A stretch of 64,000 bases of DNA from UBA8401 sp041665525. Its GTDB lineage: Bacteria; Bacteroidota; Ignavibacteria; UBA10030; UBA8401. The stretch is from the NCBI GenBank assembly GCA_041665525.1, contig JBAYIS010000012.1:1-64000 (forward strand), read 5' to 3'. The translations under genes were made by a program, and so were the position numbers. Each line of letters opens with the position of its first letter. Position 1 is the first letter of the stretch. Below, in pieces: positions 35,109 to 49,600 of the stretch. The notes below the pieces were generated by a model. The model was not told the DNA's origin. It saw nothing but the letters and a program-made list of their open reading frames with translations, and made no database searches.

Positions 35109-35275
35109 TATAGCACATTTGTCGGTGCTTTGCGACCGCTAAAAAAAACGGTTTGTCCAATCATGCATCGGTGAACAAATTCGGTCTGCAATGTCCGCTA
35201 ATCATTTCTCTGTGTTACCGGTCAGCGATTTTTCGTATATTCATTCCATAAAAATATTACAAAGGGAAAAATAGT

Positions 35276-37342
35276 ATGAAAAAGATTTTCGTTATACTCT
35301 TTTGCTTTTCTGCGCTTCTTATTTCACAGAAACGACCGTTCACCATTGCGGATCTCTATAAAGTAAAATCCATTGCCGCACCGCAATTTTCCCCGGATGG
35401 AAAACGAATTGTCTTTACAATGACCGAAAGCTTCCTGAAAGAAGGAAAGACCAATTCCGAACTCTTTCTGATGAATGCCGATGGTTCGGGTCAGCGGAAA
35501 TTGACATCGAATCCCGGTGCAGATTACTCTCCGCACTGGTCGCACGACGGAAAGGCGATCTATTTTCTTTCCACTCGTAAAAACGGTGCACAATTGTGGA
35601 AGCTTTCTCTTGAAGGGGGCGAGCCGGAACAGATCACCAATATTTCCACCGGCGTTGATAATGTGAAGTTGTCGCCGGACGGAAAAGGATTCCTCTTCTC
35701 TTCTGATGTGTATCCCGAATTCGGCGCTGATGATGCCATGAACAAAAAGACTGATGAAGCAAAAGAAAACGGACCGCTCCAGGCGCATATGGCAGATCAG
35801 CTGCTCTACCGGCATTGGACCTCGTGGGCGGATGGAAAACGGACACACTCTTTCATTTATTCTTTTGAAACAAAGAATCACATCGATTTGACCCCGGGCA
35901 ATTATGACGCGCCGGGATTCGGTATGAGTGCTGCAGAAATCTCCCCCGACGGAATGGAAGTCTGCTTTACCTCCAATCACGACAAGGTGGAAGCGACATC
36001 GACAAATAAGGATTTATTCCTGGTTCCTGCTGTCGGCGGAGAGACAAAGAATATCACACAGGCGAATCTTGCGTATGACGGCGAGCCGGTCTATTCTCCC
36101 AATGGAAAATATATTGCATTCAAAACACAAAAGATCGCCGGATATGAAGCTGATCTGTTTCGCATTGCGTTCTATGACCGCTCAACCGGGAAGGTCGAAA
36201 CAATCACCGAAGGGAAATTCGATAACTGGGTGGAATCATGCTGCTGGTCGCCGGATTCTAAAACATTGTATTTCACAGCGCAAGTGCAGGGAAACGTCCC
36301 TCTCTATTCACTTGATGTGAAATCCAAAACAATTACGCTTGTTTTGAATGCCAAAACTATAGATGCGTTCGATGTTGCTCCGGATGGGAAATCACTGATC
36401 TACACGCGACGCAGCATTGGCGAACCGGTCGAATTGTGGAAAGCATCGCTGGAAAAAGGAACTGCAAAAAATCCAGTTCGGTTGACAACGTTCAACAAAC
36501 CGGTCGAAGATTCCGTTGACATTCGTCCTGCCGAAGAACTCTGGATCCAATCTCCGACTGGAAAAAAGATCCACACATTCCTTGTGAAGCCGCACAATTT
36601 CGATCCGAAGAAAAAATATCCTCTTATCCTGAATGTTCACGGCGGACCGCAATCACAATGGGCGGATGCATTCCGCGGTGACTGGCAGGTGTATCCCGGT
36701 TCGGGATATATCGTTGCATTCCCGAATCCGCACGGATCCACGGGGTACGGACAGGAATTCACCGCAGCAATCTCCAAAGACTGGGGTGGCAAAGTGTATC
36801 AGGATGTGATGGCGGTAGCCGATTCTCTTTCCAATATTTCCTATGTCGATGCAGACCGTATGGGAGCGATGGGCTGGAGTTACGGCGGATATATGATGAT
36901 GTGGTTAGAAGGACATACCGATCGATTTAAGGCAATAGTCTCTATGATGGGAGTCTATGATCTGCGGGCGATGCATGGAACGACAGAAGAACTTTGGTTT
37001 CCCGAGTGGGATTTGAACGGCGCTCCGTACGATAATCCGATGTATCAACAGTGGTCGCCGAATAATGTCGTGAAGAACTTCAAAACTCCTTGTCTTGTCA
37101 TCACCGGCGAACGCGACTACCGTGTGTCGTACAATCAAAGCCTGGAATTCTTCACCGATCTGCAGAAGATGAATGTTCCGTCACGTTTGATTGTTTTCCC
37201 GAATGACGGGCATTGGCCGAGCAATGTAAAGTCCATGCCGCTTTATTATAATGCGCATTTGGATTGGTTCCACAAATATCTCGGCGGCGATTCTGCTCCG
37301 TACGATATGACGAAGATGATCCGGAATCAGGCGATTGAATAA
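35276..37342 (+). CDS. S9 family serine peptidase (prolyl oligopeptidase-like)
   Basis: A 688-residue exported peptidase: signal peptide 1-18, N-terminal beta-propeller of WD40/PD40-like blades (FSPDGKRIVF, LSPDGKGFLF, YSPNGKYIAF and others, about 20-400), then an alpha/beta-hydrolase catalytic domain (about 430-680). Catalytic Ser535 is in GWSYGGYM, Asp614 in GERDYRV and His646 in DGHWP. It resembles S9C acylaminoacyl- or dipeptidyl-peptidase enzymes that trim short peptides in the periplasm. Monocistronic. Confidence 0.93.
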   Translation: MKKIFVILFCFSALLISQKRPFTIADLYKVKSIAAPQFSPDGKRIVFTMTESFLKEGKTNSELFLMNADGSGQRKLTSNPGADYSPHWSHDGKAIYFLSTRKNGAQLWKLSLEGGEPEQITNISTGVDNVKLSPDGKGFLFSSDVYPEFGADDAMNKKTDEAKENGPLQAHMADQLLYRHWTSWADGKRTHSFIYSFETKNHIDLTPGNYDAPGFGMSAAEISPDGMEVCFTSNHDKVEATSTNKDLFLVPAVGGETKNITQANLAYDGEPVYSPNGKYIAFKTQKIAGYEADLFRIAFYDRSTGKVETITEGKFDNWVESCCWSPDSKTLYFTAQVQGNVPLYSLDVKSKTITLVLNAKTIDAFDVAPDGKSLIYTRRSIGEPVELWKASLEKGTAKNPVRLTTFNKPVEDSVDIRPAEELWIQSPTGKKIHTFLVKPHNFDPKKKYPLILNVHGGPQSQWADAFRGDWQVYPGSGYIVAFPNPHGSTGYGQEFTAAISKDWGGKVYQDVMAVADSLSNISYVDADRMGAMGWSYGGYMMMWLEGHTDRFKAIVSMMGVYDLRAMHGTTEELWFPEWDLNGAPYDNPMYQQWSPNNVVKNFKTPCLVITGERDYRVSYNQSLEFFTDLQKMNVPSRLIVFPNDGHWPSNVKSMPLYYNAHLDWFHKYLGGDSAPYDMTKMIRNQAIE

Positions 37343-37351
37343 TCGATTGTA

Positions 37352-37401
37352 CAACCTTCGGATGGTTGAAATAGTTTACGCTCTAGACCATCCGAAGGTT
37401 G
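37352..37401. repeat. Perfect 15-bp inverted repeat
   Basis: CAACCTTCGGATGGT and ACCATCCGAAGGTTG separated by 20 bases, starting ten bases after the S9 peptidase stop. A T-run does not follow directly, so it is a weak terminator or an RNA-stabilising hairpin. Confidence 0.7.
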
Positions 37402-37652
37402 ACCGTAGAAAATAAAAAATCCCGACCTCACTGACCGGTTTTTTTTATAAACTGATATTACGCAAATATATTTTTGCGCCTAAATTATTAAGGTCGTCAT
37501 GCCAGAGTGCTCCTGTCGGGCATCCATTTTAAAGATACCCGCTAAAAACATATGGGGATGACGAGTATATTTTAGATTTTTACTTAGCATCAATTATATT
37601 GTCTGCTTTCTCTCACCTATTCATATACTCAACTTCTCAACGACTTTTCTAT
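37402..37652. other. Gap between convergent genes
   Basis: No gene is seen. It holds an imperfect terminator-like CCCGACC...CTGACCGG sequence with A and T tracts on both sides (37412-37446), a degenerate version of the one at 54907. Confidence 0.4.
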
Positions 37653-40600
37653 CTATTTTACAAGCATCATCTTCTTTAACTGTATACTTTCACCGCTGCG
37701 CAGACGAACAAAGTAGACGCCGCTCGCCTGATTGCGGGCATTGAATATTACCTGATGATATGTTCCCGCCCGGCGCTCCTCGTGCAGCAATGTAGCCACT
37801 TCGCGCCCAAGCAGATCATACACCGTTAGTGTCGTTAAACCATCTTTCGCCAGGGTAAATTCAATCGTTGTAACCGGATTGAACGGGTTCGGATAATTTT
37901 GCCACAGCGTAAAGACTGCCGGGGCTGTCCCAACTTCCACGGTGACGGCAACGGAATACCGGTGCGCTCCGTTTCCATCGATCTGTTTCAATCGGTACGC
38001 GTAGGTGGCGGCAGGAAGTTTTTCCTTGAACGAATAATTCCTGGGAGAAGATGATGTCCCGCTTCCTTCCACAAATCCCCCCTTCGTCCAGGCTCCTCCC
38101 AGTGCCGTACCGGTTAATGAAGAAAGAGTCCGTCGTTCAATCTCGAAGCCATAATTATTCCATTCGGTCGCCGTTGTCCAGCGCAGTTCAGCATTCAGCC
38201 GGTCCGAAAATCCACTGAAAGATGAAATCTCCACCGGCAGCAATTCTTCCTTTTCTACGATGACGAATTGGCTGAAACTCGAAATCCCGCTAAACCACAC
38301 TTCGCCGGTTTCGGACCGTGCACTGTCCGCAGAAGCAACTTCCGTCCAGGCACCGTCTGCTGTGGATTCCCGCTTGAACAATTGAACGCCTCCAGGGAAA
38401 AAGTCGGCCCGCGGATCGATGATGCCGGATCCCAACGTGAACCTGGCCTGGGTCAGAAACGTTCCGGCGGAACCGTATGCATTCAAAATGAAGTACCTAT
38501 TCCCTTTCACACTGGAATATCCCTCCGGTGTAGTATTGGGCAACACCGACAATTCCGTCGCAACAAGATCCACCGCAGCGTCGAAATCGTCTGACAGGTT
38601 CAGCGAAATATTTCCCAGCGGGATGCTGCCGGATTGGGATCCTGTTGTGCAGACGCAGACGCCGCTGCCGACAGGAACATTCGACGACACCCACGCTGGC
38701 GCATTCACCAGCGCCGCGTCGTTTCCGTGAATGGAGTCAGCGGCTGCCGATCCGCTTCCTTCGTTGAATTGAAGATAGGATATCAGCCCGGGATGATTTC
38801 CGGTGAGCGTCCGGTGCATGTTCTCTCGAATCTGCTGTACGGTCCGCTCGCTGTTCCAAACACGCAGCTCATCAATGGAACCGTTAAATATCCCCTGGGC
38901 TCCATATCCTATGATATAACGATCTCCTCCTGTCCATAAAGTATTGACGTTCACAGGAGTGCCGACGGCATTTCCATTCACATACAAACGCATCATGCCG
39001 CCGTTCACCGCAACGATAGCCACATGGTGCCATGTATCGGGAGTAAGGGATGATTGATCAGTAACTATTTTCGCGTTGCCATCAAATGCAAAGTGACGAA
39101 ACTTCCCGCCGCTGATATCCAACGCATGAGAGTATGAAAACATGGGACCACCTGCATCCGTTCGGGCAAAGATTGTTTGATTGGCTGTTGTGTGCGGCTT
39201 TATCCACATCTCGATCGTATATGTTGTCGGCGTAGATAAAGGAATGGTGCCGTATCGTGTATTTGATCCGTCGAATGACAACGCCGTTCCCGCGTATGGC
39301 GAATTCGTTGGGTATGGAATCGCACATGAATTGACCGCTGTAGAGGGTGTAAAATAATTGGTCACTGTTCCGTTGCCATTATATCCAAACGCAGCAACGT
39401 GGTACGTCTGCCCCGCTTCAAGATTTGTTACAACGACAGAATCACCAGTACTGTTATAGACAACATAATTTCCCGCTCCGATCTGTGAACCGGATCCAAA
39501 TGCCGCGTGTGCGGAATATGATGATCCGTCAACAGGCGTTCCGTCAACAGCGCTTCCGGATTTCACAATGACCAGATGATTCTCTGCATCTCCTTTTTGC
39601 CACTTGATCGTTGCCTTATATGACGTGACGGTTGAAAACGTCGCGTGAGAATCGCGAACGGTCGGTTCTGACGATAACGCCGTTCCGCTTGAAGTGAGAA
39701 TATTGGGAGAAGTGAATGCATTGGAATAGAACGTGATGTTCGAACTTTTTGTGCCGGCCGTCAGCGGGGTCAATATCGAAATGATACGAACACTGTCATT
39801 CGAAACAACTGAGGCGCTCACGGGCGAAATGGTAAATTCAGCGTTTGAGCTTTTCACAGAATCAATCTGAAGCGAAAGCGGTCCGTAATTCTTCACCCAT
39901 GCAGTATCCGGTGATGAACCGCCGATGCCAATGTTGCTGTGGGCAAACACTGTTTTTGATGGATTGAAATTTGATCCGGGAATCTTGACATCGGATACGA
40001 CTCTCGAAGGAGAATTGATCAGTTGTGCATTGTTGCCGCTGCCGGTGATGTTATATGCGGTCGTACCGCTCGATTCATCAAAACGGAAATATCCGATCAG
40101 GCCGGCTTCATTCCCAGAAAGCGATGCATTCATACCTGATTGAATTTGTGTCTGTATGCGTGCGGAATTCCAAATTCTAAACTCATCGACTTTCATGTTG
40201 GCATACGGATCAGACCAATTACTTCTGCCGATATAGTTCAATGTCCGCGTCACATTCAACGGAGCCCACAAGGATCCACTGACAACTTCTGTACCATTAA
40301 TAAAAATTTTTGCCGTAATGCCGTTCAAAACACAGGCAATATGATTCCATGTATTCAACGGAAGTGCTGCGGGGGCCTGGATCATTTGACTTGATGTACC
40401 TTGAAATACATGCAGGGAAACCTGGCCGGATGTTCCCGTACTGACTGCTACAAGAATATTGTTCGAACCTGCTCCGTTGCCAAAATCCATGAGCCGGGCA
40501 TAGTTGACGATGTTTCGAACATAGACCCACGATTCAATCGTAAAGTTACCGTTGAACCATACACCATCGGCAGCATCTGCGTATTGATTCGATCCGTTCA

Positions 40601-43600
40601 GATCGACCGCATTTCCGGCTGAACTTGCCGGGAGATACGCACCCGTTCCGCTGAGCGGAATCTTAGTTATCGATCCGGCATTATGCGTAAATACCAATGT
40701 ATCATTCGCTTGTGCAATGGCTGTCGGCGAGTAGGTGACATAAAACTTCTGGCTTGCCGATGCAAGCAGTGATGCGCTCGTCGGACTCAGAGAATACTGT
40801 GCATTCGATTTTGTCACCGAAGAAATGATTAGCGTATCCGAACCGCTGTTCGTCACTGTGACGCTGTCTGTTTTCGTTTGATATAATCCGACATTGCCGA
40901 AGGCGTTACTGGAAACAGACGATGAAAATACCGGATGAATCCCTTTGCCATTCACAAGAATGGTATCGGATGTTGTTGTTCCGTTGTGGACAATATTAAT
41001 GACAGAGGATTTGGTTCCCGTTGAAGTCGGTGCGAACGTAATGTAGAGCTTTCCGCTATCCGACGCATTTATGGAAAACGTTGTCGGACTCACCGTAAAT
41101 TCCCCCGAACTTGAAGAAATATTGGACACCGACAGCGTTGCATTACCGGTATTTTTTATATAGACACTATCTTTTTTATTGCTTGAAACGAGAACAACTC
41201 CATATGCTTTGGATGAATCTCGTAAAGAAATCACCGGACCCGTGCCTGTTCCGCTGACACTAACTGTATCTGAACCGGCGGCAGTATTATCAGCGAATAC
41301 TATTTTTGCATTAACAACCGCCGCTGTTGTCGGGGTAAATGTGATCAAGAATTTTAGACTATCCCCAATGGCTACTGTTCCCGTTATCGGTGAAACAGTA
41401 TATTGTGCATTTGTCGATACAGCATTGGTAACTGATAATGCTACACCGCCGGTGTTTTTAACATAGATACTGTCGGTTTTGCTTGATCCGAGATTCACGC
41501 TGCCGAATGCTTTCGATCCTGGGTTGGCAACAAATGTTGCCGGAAGCGGAACAGTATTTCTTAATAAGGAAATGGATGATGATGCCTGCCCAATCGCTGC
41601 AATATCCATTTTCCCATCACCATCAAGATCTGCCGAACGGAGATTCCACGTGTTCGATCCGATTGCATAGGCGACCTCTGCCGCAAATGATGAAGTGATC
41701 AACGTTCCTGATGTGAAATTATTTTTTAATATAGAAACAGATGATGATGCTGAATTTGAAGCAATATCCGGTTTGCCGTCGCCGCTGAAATCGCCGATGG
41801 TGATCGTGCGATTTGCCGGTGCTGCATAATTCACTCCGGCACCAAAGGTGATTGCCCCCGCCGCGCTGGTATTTTGAAATACTCGTACATACCCGCCGGA
41901 GCCGCAAGCAGCCGCAATCTCCGGTTTGCCGTCACCGGTAAGATCGCCGATCGCCATTCCAAAACAGGATGCAGACATATCTTGCTTTGCGTTAAAAGAA
42001 ACGGTGCCGACAGAGCTGGTATTGCGGAAAACTGAAATGCCGCCTGCATTATAGCACACTGCCGCTATATCCAATTTGCCGTCACCGTCAAAATCACTGA
42101 GATGAACTTCGCGGGGACCGCTTCCTGATGTTAACGAGAGAACAGATGATATGGAAATTGTTCCGGGCGTGCTACTGTTCTTGTAGACGGTGATTTGGTT
42201 TCCTGAATTATTTGCAACGACCACTTCCGGCTTTCCATCACCGTCAAGATCGCCGATAGCGCTGCCGTGTGCTGCCGTGAGTGTGTAATCCATTCTTGCG
42301 GCCATTGAAACAGAACCGCTGGTGCTCGTGTTCCTGAATATTGAAAAACGGTCACCGTTAACCTGAGCTGAAAGAACATCAAGTTTTCCATCACCATCGA
42401 TATCTCCCACCGCAACATCCAAACCGCTGTAGGGACTCGTGGAAAAATTCAACGGTGTTGCAAAAGAGAATGATCCGGATGTACTTGTATTTCTCACAAC
42501 ATTCATTCCGTTCGAACTTTCATTTCCAGTAACCAAATCAGGTTTACCATCATTGTCAATATCAGCAATGAACATTCCGTAACCGTTTGCTGTTGCCGAC
42601 GTTGTCACATTGGCTGCAAATGAGCCGGACGTGACCTGATTGCTGGTGTTGAATTTGACGATAAATCCATTTCTGGAATGTGCCTGAAGATTGTCTGTCT
42701 GTACCGTTATCGGTGCGTACGTTGCACCTGTTGGAACGGCGACGGTTATTGTTGTATCGGTGGAAGCGGACACCATTCCTTTCGTTGTGCCGAAATAGAC
42801 TGTATTGTTTGCAGGTGTTGGACTAAAACCACTTCCTAAAATAACCACTGATGTCCCGGCTGCTCCGCTTGCGGGAGTAAACGATGTAATCACCGGAACA
42901 ATTCCTTTTGCCTGAACTGAAATTGCCGATGGTGATCCGGATGCATTGTGAGTCAATGTTATTGTTCCGCTTTGCGTACCCAGCGAAGTCGGCGTGGCGG
43001 TGATGTACAGCGTTGCACTGGCACCGGTCGCAAGGCTCATTGTATCAGGCGAGAAAGTGAACTGTGCGTTATTAGAAGAAATGTTTGTAACATGTAAAAA
43101 ACCACCTCCGGTATTTGAGATGGTAATACTGTCTTGCTTGTTTTTTGAAAAATATATATTACCGAAGTTCTTTGATGTTGCTGATGGAGAATAGACCGGA
43201 ACATTGACCGGCGCTGTTGAAGGAATCATTCTGGTCAAACCATTATAGATTGTTCCATTCAAACTATTCCCCGAAGCGTCGTACGCTGTGGTTCCCGAAG
43301 ACTCATCGAATCGCAGATACGAAACAAGGCCGGTTTCATTTCCGGCAAGAGACGCGTAACTGCTTTGTATTTCTGACTGCGTGCGCGCCACATTCCAAAG
43401 TCGAACTTCGTCTATATTCCCGTCAAAGGGATTCAGTGAATAGACAGAGGTGTCCTGTCGTCCGCCGATGCGGATTGTTGATGCGACCGGACTGTATCCC
43501 GATACTGCCTGCGAATTTTTTAATGCGCCATCAACATACAATTTCCGGTTTGCACCGTCATAGGTCAGAGCAATGTGATGCCAATTGTTGTCACCCCATG

Positions 43601-46600
43601 TCGTTGTAACTTCCGTTCCTCCCTGCATTCCCACTTTTATTCCTTGAGCTTCCGGCGTGGATGAATTCGTTGTCAGGATATACCAGTTTTTCACCGGGAC
43701 TTGATTCCTCCCTTTGTCAATCACGGCACCCCATTGCCAAGTCGCACCGATCTTCATCCAAAGCTCCACTGTGAAATTCGCTGTTGACAACGCTGCACTG
43801 GACGGAATGTCGATGAATTTCGAGGTACTGGTAAAGGTCAGCCCATTCCCGGAATTCGCAGCTGCTTGAAACACACCGCTTCCGGTGATGGAAATTGAAT
43901 TGGGTGATCCGCTTGCATTATGCGAAAGTGAGAGCGTAGTATTATGGGAGGCCGCCGGTGCCATCGGTAAAAATGTGACATAGACTTTTTGACTTGCTGA
44001 CGGTGTAAGAATTGCCGTCGAAGGAGAAATCGTATATGATCCATCTCCTGATGTTATCGTACCGATATTCAACAGTCCGCCGCCTGTATTGGTTACGACA
44101 AAACTGTCTTGTTTCGCCACACCAATGTGTACGGAACCGAATGCTAAGGATGACGGTGTTGCAGAATATGCGGGTGTTCCGATGTAAGCCGTTGAAGAGA
44201 CAAATGAGGCGGTGGAGTTTTTCGACAATGTCTTTCCTCCGCCGGTCAGGTCGTATACCTTCGCACCGCTTCCTTCGTCAAAGCGGTAGTATGCAAGCAA
44301 GCCGGTTTCGTTCCCGGCCTGCGATTTATAATTAGCTTGTATCTGAGCCTGCGTTCGTGCCGTATTCCATATCCGCAGTTCATCTATTTGTCCGTTGAAC
44401 AACGGTTGGGCGGGTATCACTATGCCGCGTCCCACGTAAGCGACACCGCTGCCGCTGTAGTCACTGGCGGAGACGTAGGATGCCATCTGCACTCCGTCCT
44501 GATACATTAAACGGGTGTTTGTGGCCGCGTTATAGGTAAAAGCCCAGTGATGCCATTCGGTGTTGTACGCCAATCCGCTCAAGTCCATCGGTGAACCATA
44601 AAAATCGAATGTCATCGTGGAAGCATTCCTCCAGCCGATATGAAGACCCTGGTTATTGGATGTTGTCCCCTGGCTGACGATGTAACCGCTCGCGTTGGCT
44701 GATCGCTTAGCCCAGAACTCCACCGAGAACGAACTGTTGGCAAAGTTTGGACCTGCGGCAACACTGTCATAACTGTTTGATCCGTTGAATTGCATCGCTT
44801 GACCGGCGGTCGAAGCTGCTGTGAACGCTTTTGTAGCAGTAACGCTTACGGTGGTCGGCGATCCGCCCGCAGAATGATAGAATGAAACATTCCCGTTGGA
44901 TGTACCTGCCGGAAGTTCTGCCGTGAAAGTAATATAGAATTTTTGGCTTCCTGATGCCGCAATGACCGCCGAGGTTGGACTTATCGAATAATTGCTGTTC
45001 GGCCCTTTGACGGAATCGACCTGAAGCGAAATAGCACCTGAGTTAGAAATGGTGACACTGTCAATTTTTATATTTCCAACCTGCACAGTACCAAAGGCAA
45101 GAGACGTCGGACTTGCAGAAGAATTCGCCGTAGCGCCGTTTCCGCTGACGGTAAGTGTATGCGGACTACCGTACGCATTATGTGTTACGGTAAATGTTCC
45201 ATTTTCAGCCTGAACTACCGTTGGAGCAAATGTTACAATGAATTTTCCGCTGTCGTTTGATGCAATGGCCGCTGTTGTTGGTGCGATAGTGTATCGCGCA
45301 TTATTGGATGTCACCGAAGAAACAGAAAGATTTGTCGCACCAAAATTCTTCACATAAAAGCTATCTTTCTTTGTTCTCGTGGTCTGCACATTTCCGTAAC
45401 TGAGCGATGCTGTATAATTATTATAATACGGTGCCGGAAATCCTGCTGTTGAACTCTGCCATGTCGGTGTATAATTTGTTCCTCCTAATGTGAGGTTTCT
45501 TTCTCCCATGGTTTTATCCTGAACAGTTGTACCGCTCCCTTCATCAAACCGCCAGTACGCCGCCAGTCCGGATTCATTACCGTATAATGAGTTTGTCATA
45601 TCTGCGTAGATCTGTTCCTGAGTGCGTGCAACGTTCCATATTCGTATTTCATCAATTGTGCCGGTAAAACCGGAATACCACGGTGCGGCTGAATTTGTGC
45701 CGACATACAAAGGAAGCGAAGTATTTTTGCTGAAGACTCCGCTCGTTGTTGCCTTCAGAACACCATTTACATAGAGCTTTGCTGTCGTTCCGGAATATGT
45801 AACAGCAAGGTGATACCATACACTCTGTGTTCTTCCGCTTGAATATAAAGCCATTTCCGTGCCGCCGGTCCCCATCCGTACAATCCATCCGTAATTATCG
45901 GGTGCGATCGATATTCCGGTCGAACCATTTCCTGAACTGATAATATATCCGCTGTACGAATAGTCGGGAACATCACTTCTTGCCCATACCTCATAGGTAA
46001 ATGTCCCGGTTGGATTCAGTGCGCTCGAGTACGGCGTTGATGCAAAATCGCTGTACGCATCATAATTAAAGAGAAGCGTATTTCCAGCGGTTGCCTCCTT
46101 CCCGAAACTGGCTGCGGTCAAATGATTCACCGAAATTGTATTGGGTGATCCCGAGGAGTTGTGCGTCAGTGTGATCGTCCCCGTTGTATCGCTTCCAGTT
46201 TGCGGTGAAAAAGTGATGTACAGTTTTGCATTTGTACCGCTGGATATTGCAAGTGTTGCCGGTGAGAATGTAAGTTTTAGATTATTGGAAGATGGTGTCA
46301 GATTTAAAACGCCGTTTCCGGTATTGCTAATGGTGACGCTGTCTGTTTTATTCGAACCATTTGCGATGTAACCGATTGCAACTGTTGATGTAGAAGTGGA
46401 ATAGAGAGGCGCACCGACCGGTGCAGTACTTGTTCCCCACGTCGGCGCGTTGATTAGTGTGACATTTTTTCCGTTGCCCGATCCGTCCCCGGTTATTGCT
46501 CCAAACCCTTCATCGAAACGATAGTATGCGGCAAGTCCGGTTTCATTACCCGCTTGTGATTGATAGCTTGAGTGAATTTGTGCTTGTGTCCGCGCAACGG

Positions 46601-49600
46601 TCCAAAGACGGATTTCATCCAGTTTTCCGGAAAAATATTCGCCGCCAAATGTGCCGGAGGCAATCGATAATTCTCCGGCTGGTGCGTTCGGAATGACAGC
46701 AGTATTTGTTAAACTTATCTCGACACCGTCCAAGTACATTTTCCACGTACCATTGTCCCGCACTGCGGCAACATGATGCCAGCTGTTGGTAGGCAATTGT
46801 GTTGAAGAAGTCACCCAGCCCTTTCCACCGCAGAGAATCGTAAGACTCTGAGCGGGAACAGCATTATTGTAGAGATAAATTCCGTATCCGCTGGCTCCTG
46901 TATTTCCGTGATATATAATCGAACGGGTGCCCGACTGGCCGTTCCAATAGACCCATGCTTCCATCGTGATATTATTGACTGCTGTTGTAACAATTCCTGC
47001 GTTAACGTACTGATTGCTTCCGTTCAATGTCAGCATGTTACCCGCATTCGCCTGCGTCGAAAAACTATTCGTCGCACTAACGTTAACCGTATCATTATGA
47101 TTTGCTGCATTGTGAGCAAATACTAATTTTGTAGTGCGTGTCCCGCTGCTGTTGTAATGATAATTGATGACAAACCATTGATTGCTTCCGTTTGCAATTG
47201 TTGCACTAGTCGGCGTGACAGAAAAGTCGGCAGAGTTCGTGCTGGTCGCCGACGAGATCGTCAGTGTCTGTCCTCCGTTGTTCGTGACGTTGATACTGTC
47301 TTTTTTATAGAGGCCGACTGGAAATGATCCCACCGAGTAATTATAACTTGAAGCAACAAACTGAGGGGACACCATTCGATTTTCGAAGATACTGATGTTT
47401 GAACTTGATGCGACGATGATATCCGGTTTCCCATCGAGATTGCCGTCGGTAACGGCATGTCCCTGCGTGTTCCAATACGTGCTGCTGATCTGATTCGAAT
47501 AATCGACCGCGGTACCGAACGATATCGTACCACTGCTCGTATTCGGATACACCCGGACATACGAATTGTATGGTGTTGATGCGATGACATCGATCTTTCC
47601 ATCACCGGTGACATCGGCAGTGGAGATCTCTGGTACGTAGTAATACGTGTCGTGCACACTGAAATCCTGCCGCGCTGCGAACGAGATGGCGCCGGAAGCG
47701 CTCGTATTACGAAAGATCGACAATGTTGAATTCGAACTGCCGCAGATCAGATCCGGCAAGCCGTCATCGTTCAAGTCTGCGGTTGTAATGAACTTCGCAT
47801 AATAGTAGTTCGGCGGCACGGCAAATCCTTGTGATGCATTGTAGCTGATCGATCCGGGAATAGCGGTGCTGCGAAATACGGAGACGATGATATAGTCTGG
47901 ACCGGATGTGGAACCTTGAATGACAGCAACATCGGCCTGACCGTCAGCATCCAAATCGGTAACGGCAATACCGTACGGATCGGAAGCGCGTGTAAACGGT
48001 GTGATCACTGCTGCATCGAAACTGACCGTGCCGGGTGAACTTGTATTTCTGAATGTGATGAGACGATTACCATACGTAGGAGCTCCAAGATATCCTGCAA
48101 AGACAATATCCTGCTTTCGGTCACCGTCGATATCTCCTATTCCGACATTGGCGCTGGAATTCGAAGTACCTGGCGAAAGTGATGTTGCAGAGAATGAGAA
48201 TGATCCAATAGTGCTCGTATTTCGCAATATTGTGATGGGACTGCTGGTCGAAGTTGATGCTATGATATCCTGCACGCCATCGCCGTCAACATCGGCAACC
48301 ATAAGTTTTGAAGGTGAAAAACTGAGGGAGATATCTTGTCGGGTATCATAACTTCCCGTCGTAAATAATCCGCCGGAGTGGATATTCCTGTAGATTCCGA
48401 TGGAATTGCTGCCGGCGACCACCAGATCGAGTTTTCCATCCCTGTCAACGTCAAGAGAAATGATATCATTCCGTGTGCCGGAGTTGTTATCGATCTGAAC
48501 AAATGAAGAGGTGCCTGCTTTGAAGGACGTTGACGTAAGAGTAGTATTTGATGTGAATGTTATCGTAAATGCTGATGCACTTTGCATGACATAACCGCCG
48601 GTCTCGACAGTTATTGGACCGGATGCAGCACCCAGGGGTACTGTGACAGTCAACTGAGACGAAGTCGCTGTTTGAACTGAGGCCGGTGTACTTCCAAAGA
48701 AGACCTTATTGTTAGCAGGTGTTGTGTTAAAATTCGTTCCGGTAATTGTCACTGTCGAACCGATCTGACCGGTGTCCGGAGTGAAGGATGTAAAGCTCGG
48801 AATTGATGTTAGGCCGGCAACTGCGAAATTCGTCGGCGATCCTGACGCATTATGTGTATAGGCAATATTTCCGCTTTGAATTCCGGCAGTCAGCGGGGTG
48901 AAGGTGACAGTATATTGAACACTATCTCCCGCAAATATTGCTTTTGCCGTTGTCGGTGAAATGGTGAATCGTGCGTTGGTTGATGAAACTGAATTAATAT
49001 TTAAAATTCCTGATCCTGTATTCTTCACATAAAATGATCCGGTTGGACTGGATCCTACATTGACGGAACCAAAATTGTAATTGACGACAGAGGTGGAAAA
49101 AGTCGGCTGACCGGCAACCAGCGTTGAAGGATTTTCATAGGTCGGACTGCCGAACAAATCTGTCCAGCTGTTTATTATATCATATACGTAGTTGCCCGAA
49201 ACCGATGAAAAATCAATATAGCTGATCAGGTTTCCCCAGGGAGAAGTTGATTCACCAATCGATGCCTGGATTTCAGATTGTGTCCGTTCGACATTATACA
49301 ATTTTATTTCATCCAGACTGCCGCTGAAATACGATGTGAAAGCTTTTGCCATATGGACATTTCCGGTACCGGTATAATTTCCTCCGGCAGTTCCTGATTT
49401 TATCAACAAGCCGTCCATATATATATTTCTTGCTTTCGATGTCGAATTGAATGTTACAGCGTAGTGATGCCACTTCGTATCATATGTGATCGGATCGGAA
49501 TCCAGGCTGTCCCCGAAAAAGTTAAATGAAAACAAACCGGCAGTGCGAAAACCGATTTGTAATCCCTGCCTCGTTGCTAATGTTCCTTGTCCAACAATAT

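Noticed and set aside
37352..37401. Classical terminator of the S9 peptidase gene
   Set aside because: The 15-bp stem is perfect, but the loop is 20 bases and no T-run follows it; kept only as an inverted repeat.
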